In this document: positions 16,443-24,786 of the stretch, piece by piece
Layout: each line of letters begins with the position of its first letter
Position numbering within the stretch: the first letter of the stretch is position 1
NCBI GenBank assembly: GCA_035508435.1
Contig: DATJNA010000070.1
Span: 35,200 to 99,199, forward strand
DNA from: JASHVB01 sp035508435
GTDB lineage: Bacteria; Pseudomonadota; Alphaproteobacteria; Acetobacterales; Acetobacteraceae
Length of the DNA stretch: 64,000 nucleotides
Reading direction: 5' to 3'
Program-made: the position numbers and the translations under genes
The notes under the pieces: generated by a model
The model's database searches: none
Seen by the model: only the letters and a program-made list of their open reading frames with translations
Told to the model about the DNA's origin: nothing

Positions 16443-18353
16443 ATGGGCGACGCCTGCATGCGACGAGGAATGCTGGATCCATTCGCGCTTCATCAGATGC
16501 TGTACGATGCATTGGATGCATCGGATGACCTGATTCTCGTCCTCGAACACGCGGGCGAAAGTGACGAGGAACCGCTGATTGCGGCCAGCAACGAAGCGTT
16601 CTGCCGTGCCTCTGGTCTGAGTTCGGGCAAGCTTGTCGGCACACCGTTTACCGCCCTCGGTGTGGGCGCGGATTGTCAAGCGATTGTGGCTGCGTCGCGT
16701 GAGCGTCGCTCGTTCCGGTCAGACATGCTGTGCCGCCGCGACGCGGGAACGCCGTTTTGGTTTGGGCTGCACTTGATGCCGGTGCCGAACAGCAGCCCGC
16801 CTTGCAGTATCATTCTGGGCCGCGACATTTCTCAGCAACGGCTTGATCGGCGGCAGCACGCCGCCATCCAGGGCCTTCTGGCCAAGGTATTCGTCGCGGT
16901 GCAAACACCTGTTGCCATCGTGGACGCGCAGGGCGCGGTCAAAATGAACAACCCGGCGCTTGATCGCCTGCTGGGCGCGGTTCCGGGCGGCCTGAACGGC
17001 AGGCCGGCGATCGGATTGGTGGCGCCAGACAGCCAGGCTGCGGTGAGCCAGGCGCGGGACCGGCAGGTCGCTACCGGGGAGGAGTATCGCATCAAAGTCA
17101 GATTGCTGCATGCCGATGGGTCGCTTGTGCCGGTCGAACTTGCGTCGGCCGTCGTCCGACAAGACGACCTCAGACGCTTCCGCGTCATTACTTTCACCCC
17201 GTTGCTGGAACCGAAGCCGCCGCGGCAGGTCACCGCGCCGCTGCCGATGAAGGTCGTGGTGGCGGGCAGGATCAAGCTCATCGGATTAGAGGACGTGAGG
17301 GCATCACTCGGCGGCCGGTGGCCGCAGGTGGCCGATCGGGTGTTGCGGAGCGCAGAGCATGTCATCAGGCAACGTTGTGGATCGCAAGACACATGGTGTC
17401 GTACCAAGGACAGCAGCTTTGTCGTCTGCTTCGCAAATGCGACCGAAAATGAAGCGGCATTCCGGGCAGCGACGATAGCGCGCGACATTCGCACGCGCCT
17501 GATCGGTGAGGGCGAAGCACCGTCGACTGCGCACGCGTCGGCCATCACGGCCACCATCGAGGTGGCGGATGTTCCGGGCGAGACGCCGGACGCGCTTGGC
17601 GACCTTATCGGTGAGCGATTGAATGTCCGCCTCGCCGAAATCGAAGAGCGAGCGCGGGTCACTCTCGCCGCGGCAGTGCATGGCGCATCATGTAAACTTT
17701 CCGCGGTGCATGCCGTCAGCCTTGACAATACCGTTGCTCATTTCGCCACCTTGCCGCGCAGGCTAGAACACCAAATTCAATGCGCATTGGCCGCGCTTCC
17801 GTTTCGCGAGGCGCAGGAGTTCGATTTTGACCGCCTGGTTCTTGCCACTGCTGCACAGCAGGAAGTAGTCAGGATTGCCGGTGGCGACTTGCGGATGATG
17901 TTTGTGCCGGTGAGCTTCGGCGTGTTCTATCACCGGCATGCTCTGGACCGCTACCTTGCTGCCTGCCAGGACCTGGATGAGCGTCTCCGCAAGCATCTTG
18001 TCCTGGTATTGATCGATGTGCCGCAAGGCGTTCCCAGGAGTCGGGTGCTGGATTGCGCGCTGCGACTGCGGCCGCTGTGCCAAACTGTTTGCTATCAGGC
18101 AGACAATCTGGAATTGCCCCCCATAGAGTTCTCTCTGCTTGGCGACTCGTTTGTCGTCGCGCACGAGGTCGATCTACGGCATTGGGACCTCGACGACCTG
18201 GTAAAGCTGGAAAAGCTGATCGGGATGGCGCATGCTCATCGTAGCCGGATGTTGGTGCATCATGTGTCGAGTCGTGCCAAGGCTGGACGGCTCTTGAAGC
18301 TTGGCGTCGACATGGTCGCGCTGCACGATGTTGACGCCACCGACATGCGATAG
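16443..18353 (+). CDS. PAS protein with degenerate GGDEF/EAL-like regions
   Basis: Predicted 636 aa. Two PAS domains occupy about residues 10-125 and 135-260 (the second with VAIVDAQGAVKMNNPALDRL). A middle region around WCRTKDSSFVVCFANATENE resembles a nucleotide-cyclase/GGDEF fold but lacks the GG(D/E)EF loop. The C-terminal ~200 residues, ending in KAGRLLKLGVDMVALHD, recall an EAL-like barrel without an EAL motif. It may be a non-catalytic sensor or c-di-GMP effector working with the cyclase 155 bp upstream. The start is uncertain: in-frame starts exist at 16419 (GTG), 16443, 16458 and 16470. No membrane helices were seen. Confidence 0.65.
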   Translation: MGDACMRRGMLDPFALHQMLYDALDASDDLILVLEHAGESDEEPLIAASNEAFCRASGLSSGKLVGTPFTALGVGADCQAIVAASRERRSFRSDMLCRRDAGTPFWFGLHLMPVPNSSPPCSIILGRDISQQRLDRRQHAAIQGLLAKVFVAVQTPVAIVDAQGAVKMNNPALDRLLGAVPGGLNGRPAIGLVAPDSQAAVSQARDRQVATGEEYRIKVRLLHADGSLVPVELASAVVRQDDLRRFRVITFTPLLEPKPPRQVTAPLPMKVVVAGRIKLIGLEDVRASLGGRWPQVADRVLRSAEHVIRQRCGSQDTWCRTKDSSFVVCFANATENEAAFRAATIARDIRTRLIGEGEAPSTAHASAITATIEVADVPGETPDALGDLIGERLNVRLAEIEERARVTLAAAVHGASCKLSAVHAVSLDNTVAHFATLPRRLEHQIQCALAALPFREAQEFDFDRLVLATAAQQEVVRIAGGDLRMMFVPVSFGVFYHRHALDRYLAACQDLDERLRKHLVLVLIDVPQGVPRSRVLDCALRLRPLCQTVCYQADNLELPPIEFSLLGDSFVVAHEVDLRHWDLDDLVKLEKLIGMAHAHRSRMLVHHVSSRAKAGRLLKLGVDMVALHDVDATDMR

Positions 18354-18429
18354 ACTGGATCCGCCCTGGTATGGCGACCGGCGATAGCAATGCGGCCCCG
18401 GCGCGCCCTCGCTACGACTGGGGTGACGT

Positions 18430-19338
18430 TCATTGCCCTGCCTCGGCAAACAGCGCCGCCAGGTCGGCGTGGTTGGTCAGCCAGCACAGCGGGCTCCGCT
18501 GCACCAGTGCCAGCGAATCCAACAGCGCGATCGCACCGTACGGCCGGCCGAACACGTGCGCGTGTACCGTGATGTCCAGGCTCGCATAAGGGCTGCCCAG
18601 CGCCGGCCAGCCGGCAACGATCCGCGCCAGCGTGCGGGTGAACGCATCCGGCTCGTTACCGTAACGGACATACAGCGGCATGTCGTTCACCTCCATGGTG
18701 AAGGGCATGCCGAGCAAGGGACCGGCCTCGGTTGGGATCGGGTAGGGCAGGTCGGCGTCGAACATATCGGCGTGCCAACGGAATCCGGCGCGCGCGAGAA
18801 GCTGCGAGGTGACAATGCTCGCGGTGCAACGCGGACTGAGCCAGCCTCGCGGCGCGCGGCCGGCGGTGCGCGTCAGCACCTCGGCACAGCGGGCAATGTC
18901 GTCGCGTTCCGCCTCGGGGGTCAGGTAGGGCGGGATCGTGCCCTGGCTCCAGCCATGCGCGGCGATGGTGTGGCCGTCTGCCTCGATCGCGGCCGGCAGC
19001 GACGGATAGCGCTCCGCCACCACGCCGCTGGTGTAGAACACCGCGCGCACGCCGCTGCCGCGGAGCAGGTCCAAAAGGCGGGATGCGCCGACCTTCGGGC
19101 CGTATTCCGCCCATGACAGAGCTTGCAGATCGGGCACCCCCGGCCGCAGCGGATTGCCCATCGGGCCGATGCCGGGCGCGCTGCCTTCCGCCCAGCCTTC
19201 CAGCATGACGTTGACCGACACCGCGAGGGGCCGTCCGGCCGGCCAGCCTGCCGGCACCGCGGCTGCGCCGGGCCACCTGTCGACATTGGACCGGGCGGTT
19301 GCGAGGCCATGCGGTTTCGCGGTCGTGGGATCTGCCAT
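18430..19338 (-). CDS. Polysaccharide deacetylase (NodB-like) family protein
   Basis: Predicted 302 aa member of carbohydrate esterase family 4. Visible family features are PLAVSVNVMLEGWAEG near the N-terminus, GVRAVFYTSGVVAERYP, the HTIAAHGWSQGTIPPYLTPE histidine motif and the GWLSPRCTASI segment. This arrangement resembles the allantoinase/PuuE-like and cytoplasmic deacetylase groups more than secreted chitin deacetylases, and no signal peptide is seen. The ATG at 19338 follows a GGGAGACC purine tract; a longer frame to 19467 overlaps the upstream gene and is rejected. It lies 49 nt behind the EthD gene, so they may form one unit. Confidence 0.82.
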   Translation of the reverse strand: MADPTTAKPHGLATARSNVDRWPGAAAVPAGWPAGRPLAVSVNVMLEGWAEGSAPGIGPMGNPLRPGVPDLQALSWAEYGPKVGASRLLDLLRGSGVRAVFYTSGVVAERYPSLPAAIEADGHTIAAHGWSQGTIPPYLTPEAERDDIARCAEVLTRTAGRAPRGWLSPRCTASIVTSQLLARAGFRWHADMFDADLPYPIPTEAGPLLGMPFTMEVNDMPLYVRYGNEPDAFTRTLARIVAGWPALGSPYASLDITVHAHVFGRPYGAIALLDSLALVQRSPLCWLTNHADLAALFAEAGQ

Positions 19339-19387
19339 TCTGCTGGTCTCCCGTGCGGCGGCAGAGGGCAGGGCCCTGTGCGCCCGG

Positions 19388-19699
19388 TCAGGCCAGCACG
19401 TCGTTGACCTGAATGATCGGCTGCACGTTGGTGAAATTGGCAATGTCCGCCATGATCTCCTGGCCATGCGCCGCCAGCGCTTGCTCCAGTTCCGCGACCG
19501 AGCCGAAGGTCAGTAACGCCGTGACCGAGTAAGTGGCCGCGGCGCCGCCCGGAGCGCCAACGCCTTGCAATATTTTCGCCTCGCGCAGGCCCATGGCGTT
19601 CCAGCGTTCGCCGACCATCGGAACGTGCCGATCGAGATAATACTTAAGGTCGAACTTCGCATCGGGGGTGGCGGGGTACATCACGCTGACGACGATCAT
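19388..19699 (-). CDS. EthD-family ferredoxin-like protein
   Basis: Predicted 103 aa dimeric alpha-beta barrel protein. MIVVSVMYPATPDAKFDLKYYLDRHVPMV is split here as the opening strand (MIVVSVMYP) and the YYLDRHVPMV motif typical of EthD, followed by the VTALLTFGSVAELEQAL region. EthD proteins accompany oxidative degradation systems, but most members have no known reaction. A GGGAGAGGAG ribosome binding site sits a few bases before the ATG at 19699. The open frame to 20098 runs into tandem repeat DNA and is not used. Confidence 0.8.
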   Translation of the reverse strand: MIVVSVMYPATPDAKFDLKYYLDRHVPMVGERWNAMGLREAKILQGVGAPGGAAATYSVTALLTFGSVAELEQALAAHGQEIMADIANFTNVQPIIQVNDVLA

Positions 19700-19814
19700 T
19701 TCATGCTCCTCTCCCGGTGCCGGCCGCCGCGGTTCCGCGACCAATGCCGGCATCCTATCCCGCGCGGTGCACCGAGGATACCAGCGATCCGGACCTGCAA
19801 GAGATGTGACCAAG

Positions 19815-19968
19815 TCCGGCAACCGCGATCCATGGCGGGCAGAGACAGGACCCAATCCGGCAGCCGCGATCCATGGTGGGCAGAGACGGGATCCAGTCCG
19901 GCAGCCGCGATCCGCGCCGAACGCGCTGCGATCAAGTCCAGATAAACGCGCTGCGATCAAGTCCAGGT
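19815..19968. repeat. Two adjacent short tandem arrays (41 bp and 25 bp periods)
   Basis: From 19815 a 41 bp unit beginning TCCGGCAACCGCGATCCATG repeats at 19856 and, partly, at 19897. It is followed by two copies of a 25 bp unit containing ACGCGCTGCGATCAAGTCCA (19921 and 19946). The array lies in the ~420 bp gap between the EthD gene and the 3' end of the anti-sigma gene. No gene is supported in the rest of the gap. Function is unknown. Confidence 0.75.
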
Positions 19969-20119
19969 CGCAGCGATCCGCCACCGGGCGAGCGGTGACC
20001 GAAGCCGGGTACTGGCGGCCCGCGGCCCGAAGCGCCGCGGCCAAATCCGGCGTGGATCGGTCGCTTGCCGGCGGCGATCGATCGGCGCACCGGCGCAATG
20101 CCGCGCGGCCGGCCGTGCT

Positions 20120-20824
20120 TCAATCGACCACGTGCAAGGTTCCCGCATACAGCACCGGCCCCTGCGGCCGGCCGGTCGGGGATCCGCCCTTTTGCTCCAG
20201 GCTGATCAGCAGTTGGGTGCCATTGGCCGGGACATGCGGCGAGGCCACGCCGCGTCCCCGCGCCGGCAGCACACCCAGCGGGATCGGTATGCTCGCACCT
20301 TGCGGCAGCGCCCAGAGCTCGAGGTCCTTGTCGGCCGCGACTGCGACCGCGCGCAGTGCGAACACGCGCAACGTGCCATCGGGCTGCCATTGCGCCATGT
20401 AGGCGGGCGCGGCGGTGCCCGATGGCAGCAGCGCGGCAACCGGCAGGGCGGGCGGTGGACGCAGCACGATGAACGCTGCCAGACCGGCCGCCAGGGCCAG
20501 TCCCGCGGCACTGGCGCAGCGCCAAAGCGCCAGGCTGCGCCACGCCCGCACGGCCACGCTCGCGGGCGCGGCGATGCCACCGGCGGCGACCGGCGCAGCA
20601 GTGTCGATCGATGCGGTCAACCGCTGCCACAGCGCATCGGGCGGCAACGCTTCATCCGCCATCGCGGACAGCGGGTGCAGGCGCTCCTCCCACGCCGCGA
20701 TCGCCCGGCGCAGCGCCGGGTCTGCCGCGGCGCGCATCGCGACCTGGCGCGCCGTCGCGGGATCCAGCGTGCCCAGCACGTATTCCGCCGCCAGCAATTC
20801 GCGATCGTCCGGCAGGTCGCTCAT
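20120..20824 (-). CDS. Anti-sigma factor (RskA/ChrR-like)
   Basis: Predicted 234 aa single-pass membrane protein. The cytoplasmic N-terminal domain begins MSDLPDDRELLAAEYVLGTL, the standard opening of anti-sigma-K family members, with the PDALWQRLTASI helix after it. One membrane helix lies at about residues 105-122, and the periplasmic domain contains LELWALPQGASIPIPLGVL, typical of RskA. The ATG at 20824 overlaps the stop of the sigma gene by 4 nt, so the pair is translationally coupled. It should hold the sigma factor inactive until an envelope or redox signal triggers release. Confidence 0.88.
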   Translation of the reverse strand: MSDLPDDRELLAAEYVLGTLDPATARQVAMRAAADPALRRAIAAWEERLHPLSAMADEALPPDALWQRLTASIDTAAPVAAGGIAAPASVAVRAWRSLALWRCASAAGLALAAGLAAFIVLRPPPALPVAALLPSGTAAPAYMAQWQPDGTLRVFALRAVAVAADKDLELWALPQGASIPIPLGVLPARGRGVASPHVPANGTQLLISLEQKGGSPTGRPQGPVLYAGTLHVVD

Positions 20825-21408
20825 GACTCGAGACACGCTTTCAGGGCCTGCAAGCCACGGCGGATCCAGGATTTCACCGTGCCCAGCGGGCGTTCCAGCC
20901 GCTCGGCAAGCTCGGCATGCGACAGGCCCTCGACAAACGCCATCACGATGACCTGCCGCTGACCTTGCTCCAGGCCGTTCAGGCAGCGATGCAGGGCCTG
21001 ACCGGTCGCGCTGGCCAACAACCGGTCGAGCGCGCCTGGCGCTTCGTCCGCTGCTTCGGGCAGGTCGACGCCGGTGACTTCGCGCGCCCGTCTGCGCATG
21101 GCGTCAATGGCGCGGTAGCGCACCAGCCCGGTCAGCCACGCCGCCACCGAGCCCCGCGCCGGGTCGAACAATGCGGCACGCTGCCAGACCTGGAGCAATG
21201 CGTCATGCACCGCGTCGGCGGCCAGCGTCGGCTGTCGCGTGATGCGGAGCGCGAGGCCATAGAGGCGCTTCGACTCGAGATCATACAGACGGCGGAACGC
21301 GGTGCGGTCGCCGGCGCCGCACCGCGTCAACAACGCCGACAGCGTTGCGTCCTCCGAGCGAGGGTCCGGCGGGCCGGGGAATCGTTCTGTAGCGGCCAAG
21401 TGGACCAT
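20821..21408 (-). CDS. ECF-type RNA polymerase sigma factor (SigK-like)
   Basis: Predicted 195 aa. Region 2 shows FRRLYDLESKRLYGLALRIT and AADAVHDALLQVWQRA; region 4 shows GLEQGQRQVIVMAFVEGLSH followed by the HTH LAERLERPLGTVKSWIRRGL. The ATG at 21408 has a GGAAGAGG ribosome binding site directly upstream, which decides against the longer frame to 21789 running through repeat copy B. It is co-transcribed with its anti-sigma gene, and a fasciclin-domain gene is divergent. This arrangement is often seen with SigK regulons, making that gene a likely target. Confidence 0.9.
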   Translation of the reverse strand: MVHLAATERFPGPPDPRSEDATLSALLTRCGAGDRTAFRRLYDLESKRLYGLALRITRQPTLAADAVHDALLQVWQRAALFDPARGSVAAWLTGLVRYRAIDAMRRRAREVTGVDLPEAADEAPGALDRLLASATGQALHRCLNGLEQGQRQVIVMAFVEGLSHAELAERLERPLGTVKSWIRRGLQALKACLES

Positions 21409-21504
21409 ACCTCTTCCGGCACCAAGGACGCGCGCCCAAGCCGGCGAATTCCAGCAGTGCGCGCTCGGCGAGACAAGCAGCGTGCCGGAACTGCCGTACC
21501 CCAT

Positions 21505-21613
21505 GTCATTGCGAGACGCGAAGCGACGCAGCAATCCAGGTCGGGTGGGCGCATGGACCGTTCGCCAGCCTTTCCGAACCAGATTGCGGCGTTGCCTGGC
21601 ACCTCGCGATGAC
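21505..21613. repeat. Dispersed ~110 bp inverted-arm element, copy B
   Basis: The left arm begins GTCATTGCGAGACGCG and ends CAGCAATCCA; the right arm runs from AGATTGCGGCG to CTCGCGATGAC. The internal stretch GGGCGCATGGACCGTTCGCC resembles the interior of copies A and D. It lies in the ~400 bp divergent gap between the sigma factor and fasciclin genes and so may separate or disturb their promoters. No other feature was recognised in that gap. Confidence 0.8.
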
Positions 21614-21807
21614 GTGGGGTGCGTGCCGCACGCTGCTGCAATGGCGGCGCCAGGGGTTGCCATGCGCCTCTTACGCGCAACGCGGACTGCCGGATGCAGA
21701 CAGCAGCCCGGCGATTTCTTTTCGCGCGCCTGCATCCAGCGGACGGACCCCTCCGTAGTGCGAACGGCGCCACTGAACGGCGCAGGCAAAACGAAGAGGA
21801 TGATCCC

Positions 21808-22398
21808 ATGCGAGTTTCAGGTTTTCTGCTGGCCGCCGGTGTGGCGATGCTGGCATCGACGGCGCTGGTCCCGGCGCAGGCGCAAATGACCGGCACGGCG
21901 ACGCAGGTCTCGGAGCGTACCGTCATGGTTGGCGGCGCGCCGATGTTTCCGTCGAAGAACATCATTCAGAATGCGGTGAATTCGAAAGACCACACCACGC
22001 TGGTGGCGGCGGTGAAGGCCGCCGGTCTGGTCGATACACTGCAAGGGCCGGGCCCGTTCACCGTGTTCGCACCCACCAACGCGGCATTCGACAAGCTGCC
22101 GCCGGGCACGGTGACGACGCTGCTGAAGCCTGAGAACAAGGCGATGCTGACGGCGATCCTGACCTATCACGTGGTCGCCGGCCGCTATACCGAGGCCGCG
22201 CTGATGAACCTGGTGCAGGCCGGCCACGGCAAGGCGATGTTGCAGACCGTGCAGGGTGAGCCTCTGACGATCGCCATGGGCGGCGGCCGGCTCTGGGTGG
22301 AAGGCGCCAAGGGCGGCAAGGCGGAGATCACCGTGCCGGACGTGACGCAGTCGAACGGCGTGATCCAGGTGGTCAACGCGGTGCTGTTGCCGCAATAA
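21808..22398 (+). CDS. Secreted fasciclin (FAS1) domain protein
   Basis: Predicted 196 aa. The signal peptide MRVSGFLLAAGVAMLASTAL ends near an A-Q-A site, followed by a single FAS1 domain (about residues 50-195) with TLVAAVKAAGLVDTLQGPGP, the H1 box FTVFAPTNAAFDKLPPGTV, the internal LTYHVVAGRY and the final NGVIQVVNAVLLP. FAS1 proteins mediate adhesion in the periplasm or at the cell surface. A GAGGA site precedes the ATG at 21808; the longer frame upstream is not supported. The divergent ECF sigma/anti-sigma pair suggests regulation by that system. Confidence 0.9.
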   Translation: MRVSGFLLAAGVAMLASTALVPAQAQMTGTATQVSERTVMVGGAPMFPSKNIIQNAVNSKDHTTLVAAVKAAGLVDTLQGPGPFTVFAPTNAAFDKLPPGTVTTLLKPENKAMLTAILTYHVVAGRYTEAALMNLVQAGHGKAMLQTVQGEPLTIAMGGGRLWVEGAKGGKAEITVPDVTQSNGVIQVVNAVLLPQ

Positions 22399-22455
22399 GC
22401 CGGCACCGTCACGGCACCCTGAGATCAGTCACCCACTCCCGGCAGCCTGAGTTCA

Positions 22456-22490
22456 GTCCCCGCTCGCGGATGGTGTCCGCAAGCGGGGAC
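22456..22490. terminator. Hairpin between convergent genes
   Basis: GTCCCCGCT...AGCGGGGAC with an inner CGCGGA/TCCGC pairing forms a long GC-rich stem around TGGTG. It lies between the 3' ends of the fasciclin gene and the convergent CmcJ-like gene and could terminate both. There is no T-tract on either side, so it would be a non-canonical terminator or a transcript-protecting stem. Confidence 0.5.
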
Positions 22491-22498
22491 GGTTCGGG

Positions 22499-23329
22499 TC
22501 AACTGAACAGGAAGGTGCGGAGCTCGATGCTCTCGCGGGGGAGAATGTCGGGGCCGGCGGTCGGATCCTCGAACGCGGTGTGCGGCGCGAAGCGGGCGGT
22601 GCCGTCGGTCATCGAATCGTAGCACTTCAGCAGCAGCGCCTCGTCCGGCTGCATCTCCGGCACATAGAACCAGCGGTGCAGCGGATTGTACTTCACCGCG
22701 TAGGTCTCACCGACGCGATCGCGATACACCAGATCGGAGCCGACGAGATCGTTATGCGCCACGGTGCGTGCATCGCACACCGCGAGCGGCGCATCGCGCA
22801 ACGGGCCGCGGATCGGCCGCCACAGATTCACCACCTGCACGCGGCCGCGCAGCAACGCGTCCGCTTCGTCGCCGAGCAAGTCGTGCACGCGCTGTGGGCC
22901 GGATGTTTCCGTGTGGTCCACGTGCACGCGCGGCACCGGCTGACGCAGCGCGCCGGCGGTGCGATCCTCGGTCCCGGCGACGCGCTTGCGCACGGTGTGG
23001 TCGAACACGAACACGCGCTTCGCGCCGGTTGCCTCGGCGAGTGCCGCGGCGGCCTCCGGGTAATAGACGCGGCGGACTTCCTCGTCGTCATAGAAGTCGC
23101 GCACCGCGCTCCTCTGATGCAGCAGGGCGAAACCCTCGCGGTCGAGCGACACATCCCGTTCCAGCGGGCGGGCGCTATGGATCGGCACGATATGCGAGTC
23201 GGTCACGATGTTCGAACGCGGCACGCCGGCCGGCGGATCATAGGTGTAGTTGCGCGGCCGCTCGGTCATCGGCGCGAGATAGTGCAGCGTGGCCTCGACC
23301 TGCGGCAGGGAATCGATCGACAGACTCAT
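22499..23329 (-). CDS. CmcJ/NvfI-family oxidoreductase
   Basis: Predicted 276 aa. The conserved segments NIVTDSHIVPIHSARP, FYDDEEVRRVYYPEAA, RVHVDHTETSGPQRV and VVNLWRPIRGPLRDAPLAVCD match the CmcJ/NvfI group, named after the P8 protein of cephamycin 7-alpha-methoxylation and fungal GA4 desaturase-like proteins. The group is thought to be a non-haem iron, 2-oxoglutarate-type fold; the HVDH pair is a plausible metal site. It stands alone, 45 nt upstream of nothing on its own strand except the DUF1127 gene behind it. The substrate is unknown. Confidence 0.8.
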   Translation of the reverse strand: MSLSIDSLPQVEATLHYLAPMTERPRNYTYDPPAGVPRSNIVTDSHIVPIHSARPLERDVSLDREGFALLHQRSAVRDFYDDEEVRRVYYPEAAAALAEATGAKRVFVFDHTVRKRVAGTEDRTAGALRQPVPRVHVDHTETSGPQRVHDLLGDEADALLRGRVQVVNLWRPIRGPLRDAPLAVCDARTVAHNDLVGSDLVYRDRVGETYAVKYNPLHRWFYVPEMQPDEALLLKCYDSMTDGTARFAPHTAFEDPTAGPDILPRESIELRTFLFS

Positions 23330-23374
23330 AGGGTGGCATCCTTGTTTGATGGTGGATGGGGCCGGTGGCCGGTG

Positions 23375-23626
23375 TCAGAACGGGCGGCTGGCGCGCCAGA
23401 ACCACTCGTTGGTCTCGTGCCAGACATCGGCGTGCGAGGCACGCATGTCGCGCAGCTCGCGTTCGGAGAGCGATGCCAGCTCATGCCGCTCGCCCATCCG
23501 CCGGCGCCACAGGCGGAGTGTCTCGCCGATGCGGTCGAGCAATGACGGCCGCGACGGCGCGCCAAAGCTTGGCGCCAACGCAATCGCCTGAGAATTTGTC
23601 AGTGACCGATGAACCAGGGCGGCCAT
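23375..23626 (-). CDS. DUF1127 small protein
   Basis: Predicted 83 aa. The C-terminal half has the DUF1127 pattern: an arginine-rich LRLWRRRMGERHELASLSE, then ELRDMRASHADVW. The ATG at 23626 has an excellent GAGGAGGAGG ribosome binding site. In Agrobacterium and Rhodobacter, DUF1127 proteins affect RNA turnover and phosphate or stress adaptation; which role applies here is open. It is divergent from a LysR-type gene that may regulate it, and lies upstream of the CmcJ-like gene on the same strand. Confidence 0.85.
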   Translation of the reverse strand: MAALVHRSLTNSQAIALAPSFGAPSRPSLLDRIGETLRLWRRRMGERHELASLSERELRDMRASHADVWHETNEWFWRASRPF

Positions 23627-23740
23627 GGCCTCCTCCTCATGATGGGTTCGTTGCGCCGAGACATGAGCGCCGCGGCCGTTTCCGACAAAGGATGAATTGT
23701 CCTGCTTCACATGAGACAATGTCATGCATAGATAGGGCGC
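23627..23740. promoter_or_regulatory. Divergent DUF1127/LysR promoter region with a dyad
   Basis: The 114 bp gap between the divergent DUF1127 and LysR genes contains an inverted repeat, ATTGTC (23696-23701) and GACAAT (23715-23720), separated by 13 bp. A dyad of this spacing containing T-N11-A is what a LysR-type regulator would bind next to its own gene. The region is relatively AT-rich compared with its flanks. No transcription start can be read. Confidence 0.45.
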
Positions 23741-24682
23741 ATGGCGGTGCTCCCCTCGCTCAATGGCCTGCGTGCGTTTGAGGCGGCGGCGCGCCACCTC
23801 AGCTTCACCCGCGCCGCGGCCGAGCTGAACGTGACGCAGACCGCGATCAGCCATCAGATCCGCCGCCTGGAGGAGCAACTCGGCATTGCCTTGTTCGAGC
23901 GTGGCAACCGCACGCTGGCTTTGACGCGGGAGGCGCAGGGTTACCTGCCGGCGGTGCGTGCCGCGTTCGAGGACCTGCGCCAGGCCACCGCGCGGCTGCA
24001 ACGGCCGGAACGCGAGGCGGTGCTGACCGTCAGCACCACCGCGTCGCTGGCGGCGAAATGGCTGGTCTCGCGCGTGGCGGCGTTCCAGGACGCGCATCCG
24101 CGGATCGAGGTGCGCATCACCACGTCCTCCGACCTGGTGGATTTCCGCCGCGAGCAAATCGACATGGGCGTGCGCTACGGCCGCGGGTCCTGGCCAGGAC
24201 TGCGCGCGGCGTGGCTGATGGCCGAGGACATCTTCCCGGTGTGCAGTCCGGCATTGCTGACCGGCGAGAAGCCGCTGCGCCGGCCGGAGGACCTGGCGCG
24301 CCACACCTTGCTTCATGCGACGGCATCGCGCGAGGACTGGCAGTTGTGGCTGACGGCGGCCGGGTTGCCCAAGTCGCTGGCGGCGCGCCGCGGCCTGAGC
24401 TTCGATCAGAGTTTTATGGCGATCCAGGCGGCAATGGACGGGCTGGGCGTGGCGCTGGGCCGCACGCCGTATGTGGAGGCTGACCTTGCCGCCGGCCGCC
24501 TGGTGGTGCCGTTCGACGTAGTTCTGCCGGCGGATGCCGGGTTCTACGTGGTCGCGCCGGAGGACACTGCCGAGCTGCCCAAGATCGCCTTGTTCCGCGA
24601 CTGGTTGATCGGGTCGGTGGCACCGGGGGCCGTGGCGCCGCCGCCGGAAGCGCCACCGCCGCGGGGTACGGCGAGAGGCTGA
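23741..24682 (+). CDS. LysR-type transcriptional regulator, GcvA-like
   Basis: Predicted 313 aa. The N-terminal winged helix carries the GcvA-type signature LNGLRAFEAAARHLSFTRAA, then LNVTQTAISHQIRRLEEQLG. The effector domain includes VSTTASLAAKWLVSRVAAF and the GVRYGRGSWPGL stretch found in GcvA/AmpR-like regulators. It is divergently transcribed from the DUF1127 gene and may control it together with the CmcJ-like gene. The last ~15 residues are proline-rich and probably disordered. Confidence 0.9.
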   Translation: MAVLPSLNGLRAFEAAARHLSFTRAAAELNVTQTAISHQIRRLEEQLGIALFERGNRTLALTREAQGYLPAVRAAFEDLRQATARLQRPEREAVLTVSTTASLAAKWLVSRVAAFQDAHPRIEVRITTSSDLVDFRREQIDMGVRYGRGSWPGLRAAWLMAEDIFPVCSPALLTGEKPLRRPEDLARHTLLHATASREDWQLWLTAAGLPKSLAARRGLSFDQSFMAIQAAMDGLGVALGRTPYVEADLAAGRLVVPFDVVLPADAGFYVVAPEDTAELPKIALFRDWLIGSVAPGAVAPPPEAPPPRGTARG

Positions 24683-24703
24683 CGCGGCACAAATGTTGGG
24701 AGG

Positions 24704-24786
24704 CTAACGCTTCGATCCCATTGGGCACCGACAATCTCAGTCGTTACCAGGGTCCGCGTGGGATGCAAGTGTCAGAGTCACAACAC
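24704..24786. repeat. Second dispersed element family, copy 1
   Basis: This 83 bp stretch starts CTAACGCTTCGATCCCATTG and ends CAGAGTCACAACAC. It is nearly identical to 25658-25740, about 950 bp away in the same orientation. Its left outer arm (AAATGTTGGGAGG) is a degenerate form of the terminal inverted repeat seen in copy 2. The right end touches the stop codon of the small secreted protein gene at 24786. Confidence 0.8.
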
